DNA from: MGBC114844 sp910585855
GTDB taxonomy: Bacteria > Bacillota > Clostridia > Lachnospirales > Lachnospiraceae
Direction of reading: 5' to 3'
NCBI GenBank assembly: GCA_965646165.1
Contig: CBFFYP010000010.1
Span: forward strand, 11,904-75,903
DNA: 64,000 bases
This document shows, in pieces, positions 18,595-26,293 of the stretch (position 1 is the stretch's first letter; each line of letters opens with the position of its first letter). Both the position numbers and the translations under genes were made by a program. The notes under the pieces are model-generated. The model saw nothing but the letters and a program-made list of their open reading frames with translations. It had not been told where the DNA came from and searched no databases.

Positions 18595-20451
18595 ATGTCA
18601 AGTAATAAGAGTAAGAAAATAGTATTAATGGCTATAATAATGATTATTATGTTATCAACAATATTATTTGGAATAATTAGAAAAGGAAAGAATAAGGATG
18701 TTCAAACATATGAAAATTTTTTAAGTAAAGAGATAGATAGTACCCAAGTAACAAACAGTTTAACAAAAAATACCGTTTTATTGAGTCAAGTGACAGAAAT
18801 TCAAGGAAAAGAAAAGGAAGAAACGAAAAAAATTTTTTCTGATTGGAAACAAGAGAATGAAAAGTGGTATTACTATGATGAATATGGAATGATAAAGACA
18901 GGATGGTTTCAGGTAAATCATATTTGGTATTATGGACAAGAGAATGGAGCAATATACCAAAATGGAATTTATGAGATTGATAATAAACGCTATCAATTTG
19001 ATGAAACGGGAGCATATGTAGAAGAATATGACAGGTTTCAATCTTATATTCATATCATTGAAAAATATGAACAACAATATGGCATAGCAACACTTCATAG
19101 TATTGATAATGGGAATAGCGGAGCTTATTTATCTGGAGTTTGTTTTTTAAAACTTTTAGATTTTGACAGGGATGGAGAAAAAGAACTTATGCTTGTTTAT
19201 GAAGTGGATGATAATAGTTATTGTAGTGAAATATTTGATTATATAAATGGAACTTGTGCCATGCTATATTCAACTAAGGAAGTATATACAACAAGTGGAT
19301 CTCCTTATAAAACATCGATTGTTTTGGCAAATTATGAAGAGAAAATTTATTTAATTACAAATACAAAGAATCAAGGAAATGTGGTAGAAGCGTATTATAC
19401 ATGGAAAGATGGAGGTTTTGAAAAAATAAGTGAAGAAGAAAGTAAAAGAATTAATAAACAGGGATTAGAGAATAATAAGGAATATTATGAGCTGACAAGT
19501 AGTTTTCCTTTTGGAATGGCGATATCTGTGAATTCTAGTTTAATAGAACTAATTCAAACAAAAGAAGAGTTAGGTATGAAACTGGATCAACAATATGTGG
19601 AAGAAATAAAAAATATGGAAGTGATACATATAGCCGATCAAATGTTTTTTTCTAATATAGAAGAACTGGATTTATCATATCAAAATATTAGTGATATAAG
19701 TGAATTAAGTAAATGCAAAAGTTTAAAAAAATTAGATTTGGGTTTTGAAAATGATGATTATTTTTATAACTTATATCGAGAAGAAGTTATTAATGATATT
19801 TCTATGCTAAAAGGTTGCTCAAAATTAGAGGAATTATATTTAGACGGAACGGAAGTAAAAGATATAAGTGTAGTTCAGTATTTGCCTGAACTCAAAGTGT
19901 TAAGTATTCAAAATACCAAGATTAAGAATTTTGAAGCGTTGCAGTTTTGTGATAATTTGGAGGCTTTGTATTTATCAGATATTCCTAATTTAGATGTACT
20001 GCAATCGTGTAAAAAATTAAAAGAGTTGCATATTAGTTTGTCATCAGAAGAAAACGATATCAGTGCTTTAAAAAATTGTACCAATCTTGAAGTATTACGT
20101 TTAGATTGTAATGGAATTACAGATATAGGGGTACTTAAAAATTTTCAAAATTTAAAAACACTTATTTTATGGAATGTAGAACAGGTGAATAATTATAATG
20201 CATTTATGTATTTACCTAATTTGGAAAAACTTAATATAGGACAATCATATAAAAGAATTGAACTTGAAAATATAGAGTTTTTAAGTAATTGTACAAAATT
20301 GAAAGAAGTGTATTTATGTAATTGTTATAAACTAAAGGATATTGAGATACTGAAGAATTGTAAAGAATTGATGTATCTTTGGCTTGGAGAAACTGCAGTT
20401 ACAGATTTTTTGCCTGTGTCTCATGTAGCAACAGTAGTTTATTATGATTGA
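18595..20451 (+). CDS. Membrane-anchored leucine-rich-repeat surface protein with a cell-wall-binding-type repeat
   Basis: A 618-residue protein; ATG 18595 follows GGGAGGGG at 18582-18589. An N-terminal uncleaved-type helix (IVLMAIIMIIMLSTILFGII) anchors it. Next comes one aromatic repeat pair (WYYYDEYGMIKTGWFQVNHI, WYYGQENGAIYQNG), then a domain with KLLDFDRDGEKELMLVYE, a calcium-loop-like FG-GAP/EF-type block (DFDRDGEKE). The second half carries eight or so irregular LRRs of internalin type (DISELSKCKSLKKLDLGF, DISMLKGCSKLEELYLDG, DISALKNCTNLEVLRLDC, DIEILKNCKELMYLWLG). No LPxTG. A surface adhesion or binding role is inferred from domain types. The similar wall repeats link it to the giant protein at 10.5 kb. 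Confidence 0.85.
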   Translation: MSSNKSKKIVLMAIIMIIMLSTILFGIIRKGKNKDVQTYENFLSKEIDSTQVTNSLTKNTVLLSQVTEIQGKEKEETKKIFSDWKQENEKWYYYDEYGMIKTGWFQVNHIWYYGQENGAIYQNGIYEIDNKRYQFDETGAYVEEYDRFQSYIHIIEKYEQQYGIATLHSIDNGNSGAYLSGVCFLKLLDFDRDGEKELMLVYEVDDNSYCSEIFDYINGTCAMLYSTKEVYTTSGSPYKTSIVLANYEEKIYLITNTKNQGNVVEAYYTWKDGGFEKISEEESKRINKQGLENNKEYYELTSSFPFGMAISVNSSLIELIQTKEELGMKLDQQYVEEIKNMEVIHIADQMFFSNIEELDLSYQNISDISELSKCKSLKKLDLGFENDDYFYNLYREEVINDISMLKGCSKLEELYLDGTEVKDISVVQYLPELKVLSIQNTKIKNFEALQFCDNLEALYLSDIPNLDVLQSCKKLKELHISLSSEENDISALKNCTNLEVLRLDCNGITDIGVLKNFQNLKTLILWNVEQVNNYNAFMYLPNLEKLNIGQSYKRIELENIEFLSNCTKLKEVYLCNCYKLKDIEILKNCKELMYLWLGETAVTDFLPVSHVATVVYYD

Positions 20452-20552
20452 TTTAAATTTATTATTATAAATGAGCATTTACATAAATTTTGCTGATGGA
20501 TATGCTTATAGGGGGATAATTAAAAATAAAGAGAGGATATAGAGGTGGCAGA

Positions 20553-21599
20553 ATGAAAGTTTGTATATTAGTGTGCAGTGAAAACCAATATTTTGTCGAT
20601 TGCTTTAGTTCATATATCATGGAACATGGAAAAGCTGGATTTGAATTTGCCTTTTTTACAGAAAAAGAAGCAGCAGTTTCCTATCTTTCAAGTCGGGTAA
20701 TTGATTTGATTCTGGCAGATGAATTGTTTTTTCATGAATATGAAATTTCCGGTAAATGTGTACCGATCTGCATTTCAAATCAAACGAAACTGAGCAAAGA
20801 AGGTTTTTTACAGGAACTCAATATCTATCAGCGGGGAGCAGATATTCTTGGAGATTTGCAGAAAATTGCAGCCGTGATGACAAATAAAAAAGAGAGAAGC
20901 ACAGCTAATAAGGAACATAAAGTAATTACTTTTTATTCGCCGCAGGGAGGAGCAGGAAAAACTAGTCTGGCTTATATTTGTGCTTTATTGTATGCACAAG
21001 ATAAGACTGGAATTTATCTAAATATGGAAGAATTTGGTTATACCGATCATTTATATCAAACAGAATTTGAAACAGAAATGGAAGAAGTGATATTTGCAAT
21101 AAAGGATCATCGGGATATTTCAGCCAGTTTGTCAAATATATTAAAAAAAGACAAGAGAAATGTAACTGTGCTGCCTATTGTAAAAAATATCAGTGATTTT
21201 ATTGAAATGACAGCAGAAGATATTCAGATATTGATAAAAAAGATTTTTGAAATTGTCGGAAGCGGCTGTCTGTTTTTGGATCTTTCAGGAGGACTGTCTG
21301 AGCGAAACCGGGCACTTTTGGAATTTAGCGATATGATTTTCTGGGTATTTCAGGATGATGTTTGTGGAAGAGGAAAAATGGATCGGATGAAAAATGACAA
21401 AAGTATGCGGGAAATATCTTACTATGATCGCTCCTATTTTGTGATTAACAAATGTAAAAATAAGACAGAAGATACTTCAGCAATCCATATTCCATTTTCA
21501 GAAAGTCTTTCTCGTGGAGTAGAGATAGAAACCGTATTGTCCGGCAACTGGGATTTTTATCGGATGTGTATGGAGATGACAGCAATTATCAATCGATAA
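20553..21599 (+). CDS. TadZ/CpaE-like pilus localisation ATPase
   Basis: A 348-residue protein at the head of the Tad locus. The N-terminal part resembles an atypical receiver (MKVCILVCSENQYFVDCF.., VIDLILADELFF), as in TadZ/CpaE proteins. A MinD/ParA-like domain follows with VITFYSPQGGAGKTSLAYIC, a deviant Walker A (GGAGKTS), and a Walker-B-like strand GCLFLDLSGGLSERNR. TadZ proteins mark the site of Tad pilus assembly at a pole. It lies 62 bp upstream of the TadA ATPase gene and runs in the same direction. Several usual MinD motifs are weak, so ATPase activity is uncertain, as in other TadZ members. Confidence 0.8.
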   Translation: MKVCILVCSENQYFVDCFSSYIMEHGKAGFEFAFFTEKEAAVSYLSSRVIDLILADELFFHEYEISGKCVPICISNQTKLSKEGFLQELNIYQRGADILGDLQKIAAVMTNKKERSTANKEHKVITFYSPQGGAGKTSLAYICALLYAQDKTGIYLNMEEFGYTDHLYQTEFETEMEEVIFAIKDHRDISASLSNILKKDKRNVTVLPIVKNISDFIEMTAEDIQILIKKIFEIVGSGCLFLDLSGGLSERNRALLEFSDMIFWVFQDDVCGRGKMDRMKNDKSMREISYYDRSYFVINKCKNKTEDTSAIHIPFSESLSRGVEIETVLSGNWDFYRMCMEMTAIINR

Positions 21600-21661
21600 A
21601 AAGGGAAATTTAGAAAAAATAAAGCAAAATTTACATACAAAAAACAGGCAGGTGAAAGAAA

Positions 21662-22885
21662 ATGACAATATCGGCAGAGATACAAAAGGAAGTGATTTTG
21701 CGTACAAAGCGGTATATAGAAGGAAAAAAAGAGATTAAAAACGAAGAAATCAAAGATGCCGCCAGCCGTTTTTTAAAGGAATTGGCAGGAGATCAGTATA
21801 TTAGTGTAACAGAGCGGTTAGAAATCGTCAATCATGTATTTAATGATATGCGGAAACTGGGAATCCTTCAGCCGCTCTTAGATGATAAGAGTATTACAGA
21901 AATAATGATTAATGGACCAAATCATATTTTTATTGAAAAAGGTGGATACTTATATGAAACAAAGGAAAAATTTAAGGATGAGAAAGAATTAGAAGATATT
22001 ATCCAGCGAATTGTTTATCAGGTCAATCGAACGGTAGACAGTGCCAATCCGATCTGTGATGCTCGTTTGGAGGGTGGTTCTCGTGTCAATATTGTATTAG
22101 CACCGATTGCATTAAACGGACCGATTGTTACAATTCGAAAATTTCCTGAAAAAGTAATTCAGCTTGAGGATTTAATTGACAAGCAGACAATTTCTAAAGA
22201 GGCGGCTGATTTTTTAAAGAAATGTGTACAAGCAAAATATAATATATTTGTCAGTGGCGGTACTGGTTCAGGAAAGACTACTTTTTTAAATGCTTTATCT
22301 AATTTTATTCCAGAAGATGAACGGATTATTACTATAGAGGATTCAGCAGAACTGCAGATACAAAATGTGAAAAATTTAGTTCGTATGGAAACAAGAAATG
22401 CTAATACGGAGGGAAAAGGAGAGATTACGATTCGGGATTTGATAAAGTCTTCTCTGCGTATGCGACCAGAGAGAATTGTGGTTGGAGAAGTGCGTGGAGC
22501 AGAGGCATTGGATATGCTTCAGGCTATGAATACCGGGCATGATGGATCACTTTCTACCGGACATGCAAATTCCCCGGTAGATATGCTTTCCCGATTGGAA
22601 ACAATGGTACTTACCGGATCGCCTTTTCCGATTGAAGCAATTCGGCAGCAGATTGCTTCGGCATTGGATTTGATTGTGCATTTGGGGCGGATGAGTGATA
22701 AAACAAGGAAAGTGTTGAATATTGTGGAGATGCTTGGATATGAAAATGGAGAGTATCGGATTAATCCGCTTTATGAGTATCAGATAGAGGAAAAAAATAC
22801 AAATGGAAAATTAAAGGGGCAGTTAATTCGAAAAAATTCAATTCAGAATGTACATAAATTTGAGATGGCTGGAATTGCGTATTAA
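21662..22885 (+). CDS. tadA: TadA/CpaF pilus assembly ATPase
   Basis: A 407-residue type II/IV secretion ATPase. Motifs in order: the N-terminal SITEIMINGPNHIFIEKGG block, VDSANPICDARLEGGSRVNI (Arg-rich region), Walker A GGTGSGKTT at about 199-207, the Asp box IITIEDSAELQI, Walker B RPERIVVGEVRGAEALDML, and the His box DGSLSTGHANS. It hexamerises at the inner face of the membrane and drives extrusion of Flp-type pilin through TadB/TadC. All catalytic motifs are intact. A hairpin element (copy B) separates it from tadB. Confidence 0.95.
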   Translation: MTISAEIQKEVILRTKRYIEGKKEIKNEEIKDAASRFLKELAGDQYISVTERLEIVNHVFNDMRKLGILQPLLDDKSITEIMINGPNHIFIEKGGYLYETKEKFKDEKELEDIIQRIVYQVNRTVDSANPICDARLEGGSRVNIVLAPIALNGPIVTIRKFPEKVIQLEDLIDKQTISKEAADFLKKCVQAKYNIFVSGGTGSGKTTFLNALSNFIPEDERIITIEDSAELQIQNVKNLVRMETRNANTEGKGEITIRDLIKSSLRMRPERIVVGEVRGAEALDMLQAMNTGHDGSLSTGHANSPVDMLSRLETMVLTGSPFPIEAIRQQIASALDLIVHLGRMSDKTRKVLNIVEMLGYENGEYRINPLYEYQIEEKNTNGKLKGQLIRKNSIQNVHKFEMAGIAY

Positions 22886-22894
22886 ATGGAATGA

Positions 22895-23040
22895 GGACGC
22901 CAAAATCCGAAAAGAGGTCTGCTCCGAGCCCGCTTGCGCTTAGCATTTCCTCGTAGCGGCACATAAGGTGCTAAAGTACAGCACCTAAGTGCCGACGGGA
23001 AATGATGACCCTGTACAGACTTCTTTTCGGATTTCGGCTG
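22895..23040 (+). repeat. Hairpin element family 1, copy B
   Basis: Starts GGACGCC. The outer arm AAATCCGAAAAGAGGTCTG pairs with CAGACTTCTTTTCGGATTT (18 of 19). The core has CCCGCTTGCGCTTAGCATTTC and the inner hairpin GGTGCT/AGCACC. It lies between tadA and tadB, in the direction of the operon. Confidence 0.9.
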
Positions 23041-23106
23041 TTTGGTTGCTTTTGTAAGAAAAAAGAGAATTAGATATTAGTGTTTAAGGAGGGCAGGGTT
23101 ATAGAG

Positions 23107-23925
23107 ATGAAGGAAAAGGCGGAAAAGAAAGGGAAAAAAAAGAAGAAAAAGGTAGAAGTGATTGAAAAAGATTATAATGGGGCAACGAATTATAATGTGT
23201 ATCATATGTCAAAAGGAGAAGTGATTCTTTATACTGGTTTGGCTGGAGTGCTGTTGTTTGGATTGGGTTATGTTTTTTATCAGAATATTGTGGTTTCGCT
23301 TGTATTTTCATTGCTGGCTTTGAAATATCCTAAGATAAAAGAAAAGGATTTGATTCAGAAGAGGAAAAAGCAGCTTACTTTGCAGTTTAAGGATATGCTG
23401 TATAGTTTGTCTTCGGCAGTGAGTTCTGGAAATTCGGTAGAACATGCTTTGGAGATTGCACGGGATGATATGATTAATCAATATGGGGAACATAAGATTT
23501 TTATTGTAGATGAGCTGGAATTGATGGTTAGTAAGGTTTCGATTAATCAGAATATAGAGGATGTACTGGTGAATTTTGCAGAACGAAGCGGGATAGAGGA
23601 TGTAAAGACTTTTGCAGATATTTTTGAAGTGGCAAAGCGAACCGGAGGAAATTTGGTGCAGATTATCCGGCAGAGTACGGATGTGATTGCAGATAAGATT
23701 GAGATTGAAACCGAGATGGATACGATGCTTTCTGGTAAAAAGATGGAACAGAAAGTGGTTACGGTTATGCCGATTCTTTTGACATTTTTTATGACAGTGA
23801 CAACGGATGGATTTATGACGCCGCTTTTTACTACTTTGGCAGGCAGACTGACTTCTACAGTTGCATTGGTATTGATTCTGGCAGGAGCATTTTGGGCACA
23901 GTCGATTACAAATATTGAAATTTAG
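23107..23925 (+). CDS. tadB: TadB-like pilus assembly membrane protein
   Basis: A 272-residue protein with a highly basic start (MKEKAEKKGKKKKKKVEV), then NYNVYHMSKGEVILYTG typical of clostridial TadB, two helices (LLFGLGYVFY, VVSLVFSLLAL), and the T2SSF domain (QFKDMLYSLSSAVSSGNSVE, then FAEVAKRTGGNLVQII-type block) and a C-terminal helix pair. It forms the inner-membrane platform with TadC. ATG 23107 is chosen although the AAGGAGG at 23088-23094 is 12 bp away; GTG 23080 would place that site inside the coding region. Confidence 0.85.
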   Translation: MKEKAEKKGKKKKKKVEVIEKDYNGATNYNVYHMSKGEVILYTGLAGVLLFGLGYVFYQNIVVSLVFSLLALKYPKIKEKDLIQKRKKQLTLQFKDMLYSLSSAVSSGNSVEHALEIARDDMINQYGEHKIFIVDELELMVSKVSINQNIEDVLVNFAERSGIEDVKTFADIFEVAKRTGGNLVQIIRQSTDVIADKIEIETEMDTMLSGKKMEQKVVTVMPILLTFFMTVTTDGFMTPLFTTLAGRLTSTVALVLILAGAFWAQSITNIEI

Positions 23926-23936
23926 GGGAGGAGATT

Positions 23937-24815
23937 ATGGAAGAAATTTCAATGGTTTCTTTGGTAGTTATGATTGTTTTGCTGGCAGTTTTTACATTGC
24001 TTTATGAAAGAGGAAAGAAAAAGTATAAAGACTATATCGAACCTCTGGATAAAGAAGAATTTACATTAAAAGAGATTATGCCGGTTGGATTTTTGATTAT
24101 GGATTTATCTAAATATCAATATAATACAGCCCTTGACAGGCAAAATAGAAAGTATTTAAAGGAGTTATACGACCCGGATTTTTCAGAATTTTATCTGCAT
24201 GTATATTGGGCACAGGCAGCAACTTATTCGGCTTTGGCTGTTTTATTAGGAGCAGTATTAAATCTGATTTTAAATGATCCATTAGTAGGAGTGGCTGCGG
24301 GACTGGCAATGGGCGTTCTGCTGCCCTATGTATCATTAGTAGATTTACAAAAAAAAGTACAGGAAAGACACCTTGCCATTGCAATCGATATGCCGGAATT
24401 AGTAAATAAGATTGTAATATTGACAGGAGCAGGATTGACCCTGCAGGGGGCATTATCTAAAATTACAAAGGAAATGTACAGTGATCGGATTTTATATCAA
24501 GAATTAACAAAATCAATGGAAATGATTGAAGTAGGAGAAACAGCAGATGCTGCATTTGATCGTATGGCAATGAAATGTAATACAGTAGAAATGCGGAGAT
24601 TTTTATCAGTAATTCTGCAAAATATTCACCGTGGGGGAACAGATGTATCTTCTGCTTTAAAAAGTATAGGAGAAGAACTATGGAACTCCAGAAAGGCAGC
24701 GGCTATTCGAGTAGCAGAAGAGGCTTCTACTAAGATGCTGTTTCCTATGATGTTAATGTTGTTTGCTGTTATTATGTTAGTAATTGTCCCTGCTGTTCAG
24801 GGGATGCAGATGTAG
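23937..24815 (+). CDS. tadC: TadC-like pilus assembly membrane protein
   Basis: A 292-residue integral membrane protein starting MEEISMVSLVVMIVLLAVF, with helices at the N-terminus, around YSALAVLLGAVLNLIL, and at the end (MLFPMMLMLFAVIMLVIVPAV). The T2SSF-like cytoplasmic part includes AIDMPELVNKIVILTGAGLT and RRFLSVILQNIHRGGTDVSSAL. Eleven bp separate it from tadB and GGGGAGGAG precedes the ATG, so they are cotranscribed. Partner of TadB in the platform. Confidence 0.9.
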   Translation: MEEISMVSLVVMIVLLAVFTLLYERGKKKYKDYIEPLDKEEFTLKEIMPVGFLIMDLSKYQYNTALDRQNRKYLKELYDPDFSEFYLHVYWAQAATYSALAVLLGAVLNLILNDPLVGVAAGLAMGVLLPYVSLVDLQKKVQERHLAIAIDMPELVNKIVILTGAGLTLQGALSKITKEMYSDRILYQELTKSMEMIEVGETADAAFDRMAMKCNTVEMRRFLSVILQNIHRGGTDVSSALKSIGEELWNSRKAAAIRVAEEASTKMLFPMMLMLFAVIMLVIVPAVQGMQM

Positions 24816-24905
24816 GTTATTGGGAGTGAATCACTCTTAATAATATAGTTATTTTCATACATAACTTATTATAGCGGAGATTTCTATTTTTTAAAACCGG
24901 ATGGA

Positions 24906-25064
24906 GGACGCCGAAAGCCGAAGGGAGTTCTATTCCGGGTCTGCTTGTGCTTAGCATTTCCTATTTTCATAGTGGACACATAAGGTGCTAAAATACAGCA
25001 AGACAGTGCCTAAGTGCCGACGGGAAATGATGATCCTGCATAGAACACCCTTCGGCTTTCGGCT
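24906..25064 (+). repeat. Hairpin element family 1, copy C
   Basis: Outer arm AAAGCCGAAGGGAGTTCTA pairs with TAGAACACCCTTCGGCTTT with one mismatch. The inner hairpin arm has an insertion (CAAGACAGTG). Together with copy D in opposite orientation it brackets the pilin gene. The rest of the 341-bp gap (24816-24905, 25065-25140) has no gene. Confidence 0.9.
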
Positions 25065-25156
25065 GTGTATTTCAGATGAAAAAAGAGTAGTTTGCTATAG
25101 TGATAGATTTTGTATGAGAAAATTATAATTAAAGTTAATAAAGGAGGATATGAATT

Positions 25157-25327
25157 ATGTGGCAGGAGTTTTGGGAAGAAGAGGAAGGAATGGGGACTGT
25201 AGAGATGATTTTAATTATTGCAGCGTTAGTTGCTGTAGCTTTGGTTTTTAGAAATCAGATTATGGGATTTATAACAAACACAGGGAATGATGTTTTTAAT
25301 CAAGCAAGTCAGCAGGCAACTTCATAA
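25157..25327 (+). CDS. Flp-like Tad pilin, 56 residues
   Basis: MWQEFWEEEEGMGTVEMILI then IAALVAVALVFRNQIMGFIT and a short polar tail NTGNDVFNQASQQATS. The segment EGMGTVEMILIIAALV is a class III/type IV-like pilin signal: acidic leader, Gly, then a hydrophobic helix with Glu near position +5. Prepilin peptidase would cut near the Gly, giving a 40-45-residue pilin. AAGGAGG at 25141-25147 stands 9 bp before the ATG. It is bracketed by inverted hairpin elements C and D, and follows tadC as expected for the major pilin. Confidence 0.85.
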   Translation: MWQEFWEEEEGMGTVEMILIIAALVAVALVFRNQIMGFITNTGNDVFNQASQQATS

Positions 25328-25466
25328 AGAAAAAAATAGGGTTTTAATGGAGAAAGTAATTTTATTAGTAGAGTTTAATAAAGTTTTATGAACTTTGGGC
25401 AGAGCAGAGAAAAAATAATTTTATAGTTTTGTTGATTGATACAGAAAAAGTTTATCTAGGAATACA

Positions 25467-25630
25467 CAGCCGGAATAGAAAAGAAGATCTACGGAGAACC
25501 ATCATTTCCCGTCGGCACTTAGACGCTGTGTTGTTGTGTTTTAGCGTCTTATGTGTCCGCTATAAGGAAATAGTAAATGCTAAGCGAGAGCGGGTTCGGA
25601 GTAGACCTTCTTTTCTATTCCGGCGTCCTC
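25467..25630 (-). repeat. Hairpin element family 1, copy D (opposite orientation to C)
   Basis: Outer arms CCGGAATAGAAAAGAAGATC (25470-25489) and its near-complement (25603-25623). Inner hairpin GACGCT/AGCGTC with an enlarged loop. The rest of the 344-bp gap (25328-25466, 25631-25671) is AT-rich without a gene. An open frame passes through the element into the next gene but is fortuitous. Confidence 0.9.
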
Positions 25631-25671
25631 CACGGAAACAAACTAAACTATATACAGAAAGGAAAAAAGGA

Positions 25672-26277
25672 ATGGATCATACAAAAAGAGGTTCTCTAAC
25701 CGTAGAAGCCACTTTAATTATGCCGGTTATTCTTATCAGTATTATGATTATTCTTCGAATGAGTGTTGTACATTATCAAAATATTATAGTATCCGCTGAA
25801 GCGATGCGTACCGCCAGTCGTGCTGCTATGTACTGGCAGGACATCGGCGTAGACAATCCAGAAGTATTCCAAAACACAGAATCGGCAAAGGGTTGGATTA
25901 CAGACAGGAACTTTACAACGCACGATCCCTATGCCGTTTTATTTGGCGGAAATAAAGCAAAAAAGGAACAAAATGCCAAAACTTATGCAGTAAGAATGAC
26001 AGGCGGTACACCTAACCTATTGGGAAAATATACTGAAATTGAAAATGAAAAAACAAGGGCAGTATGGGAAAGAGGAATTTTACAAAGTTATATTAATGTA
26101 ACAGTCACACGTAAAAATGAGAATCCATTAGGTTATTTATTTGATCGAATTGGTTTTCGTTCACCGGATAAATATGAGATTACAGCAAAAGGAATACAGG
26201 CTGATTTTGTAGATTTTATTCGTAATGTTTCATTTTTAAGTGATATTGCAACAGGAGAATTTACAAATAAAAATTAA
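25672..26277 (+). CDS. TadE-like pseudopilin
   Basis: A 201-residue protein beginning MDHTKRGSLTVEATLIMPVI, the short basic leader plus G-S-L-T-V-E-A motif of TadE/TadF minor pilins, followed by a hydrophobic helix. The rest is extracytoplasmic (AMRTASRAAMYWQDIGVDN.., LLGKYTEIENEKTRAVWERG). The ATG at 25672 is chosen because the leader must be short and GGAAAAAAGG precedes it; upstream in-frame codons lie within hairpin element D. Probably processed by one of the two prepilin peptidases of this locus. Confidence 0.85.
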   Translation: MDHTKRGSLTVEATLIMPVILISIMIILRMSVVHYQNIIVSAEAMRTASRAAMYWQDIGVDNPEVFQNTESAKGWITDRNFTTHDPYAVLFGGNKAKKEQNAKTYAVRMTGGTPNLLGKYTEIENEKTRAVWERGILQSYINVTVTRKNENPLGYLFDRIGFRSPDKYEITAKGIQADFVDFIRNVSFLSDIATGEFTNKN

Positions 26278-26293
26278 AGGTGGGATATAGAAT

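Noticed and set aside
25429..25671. N-terminal extension of the first TadE-like gene
   Set aside because: The extension is translated hairpin element D; the short leader before GSLTVEA and the ribosome site support ATG 25672.
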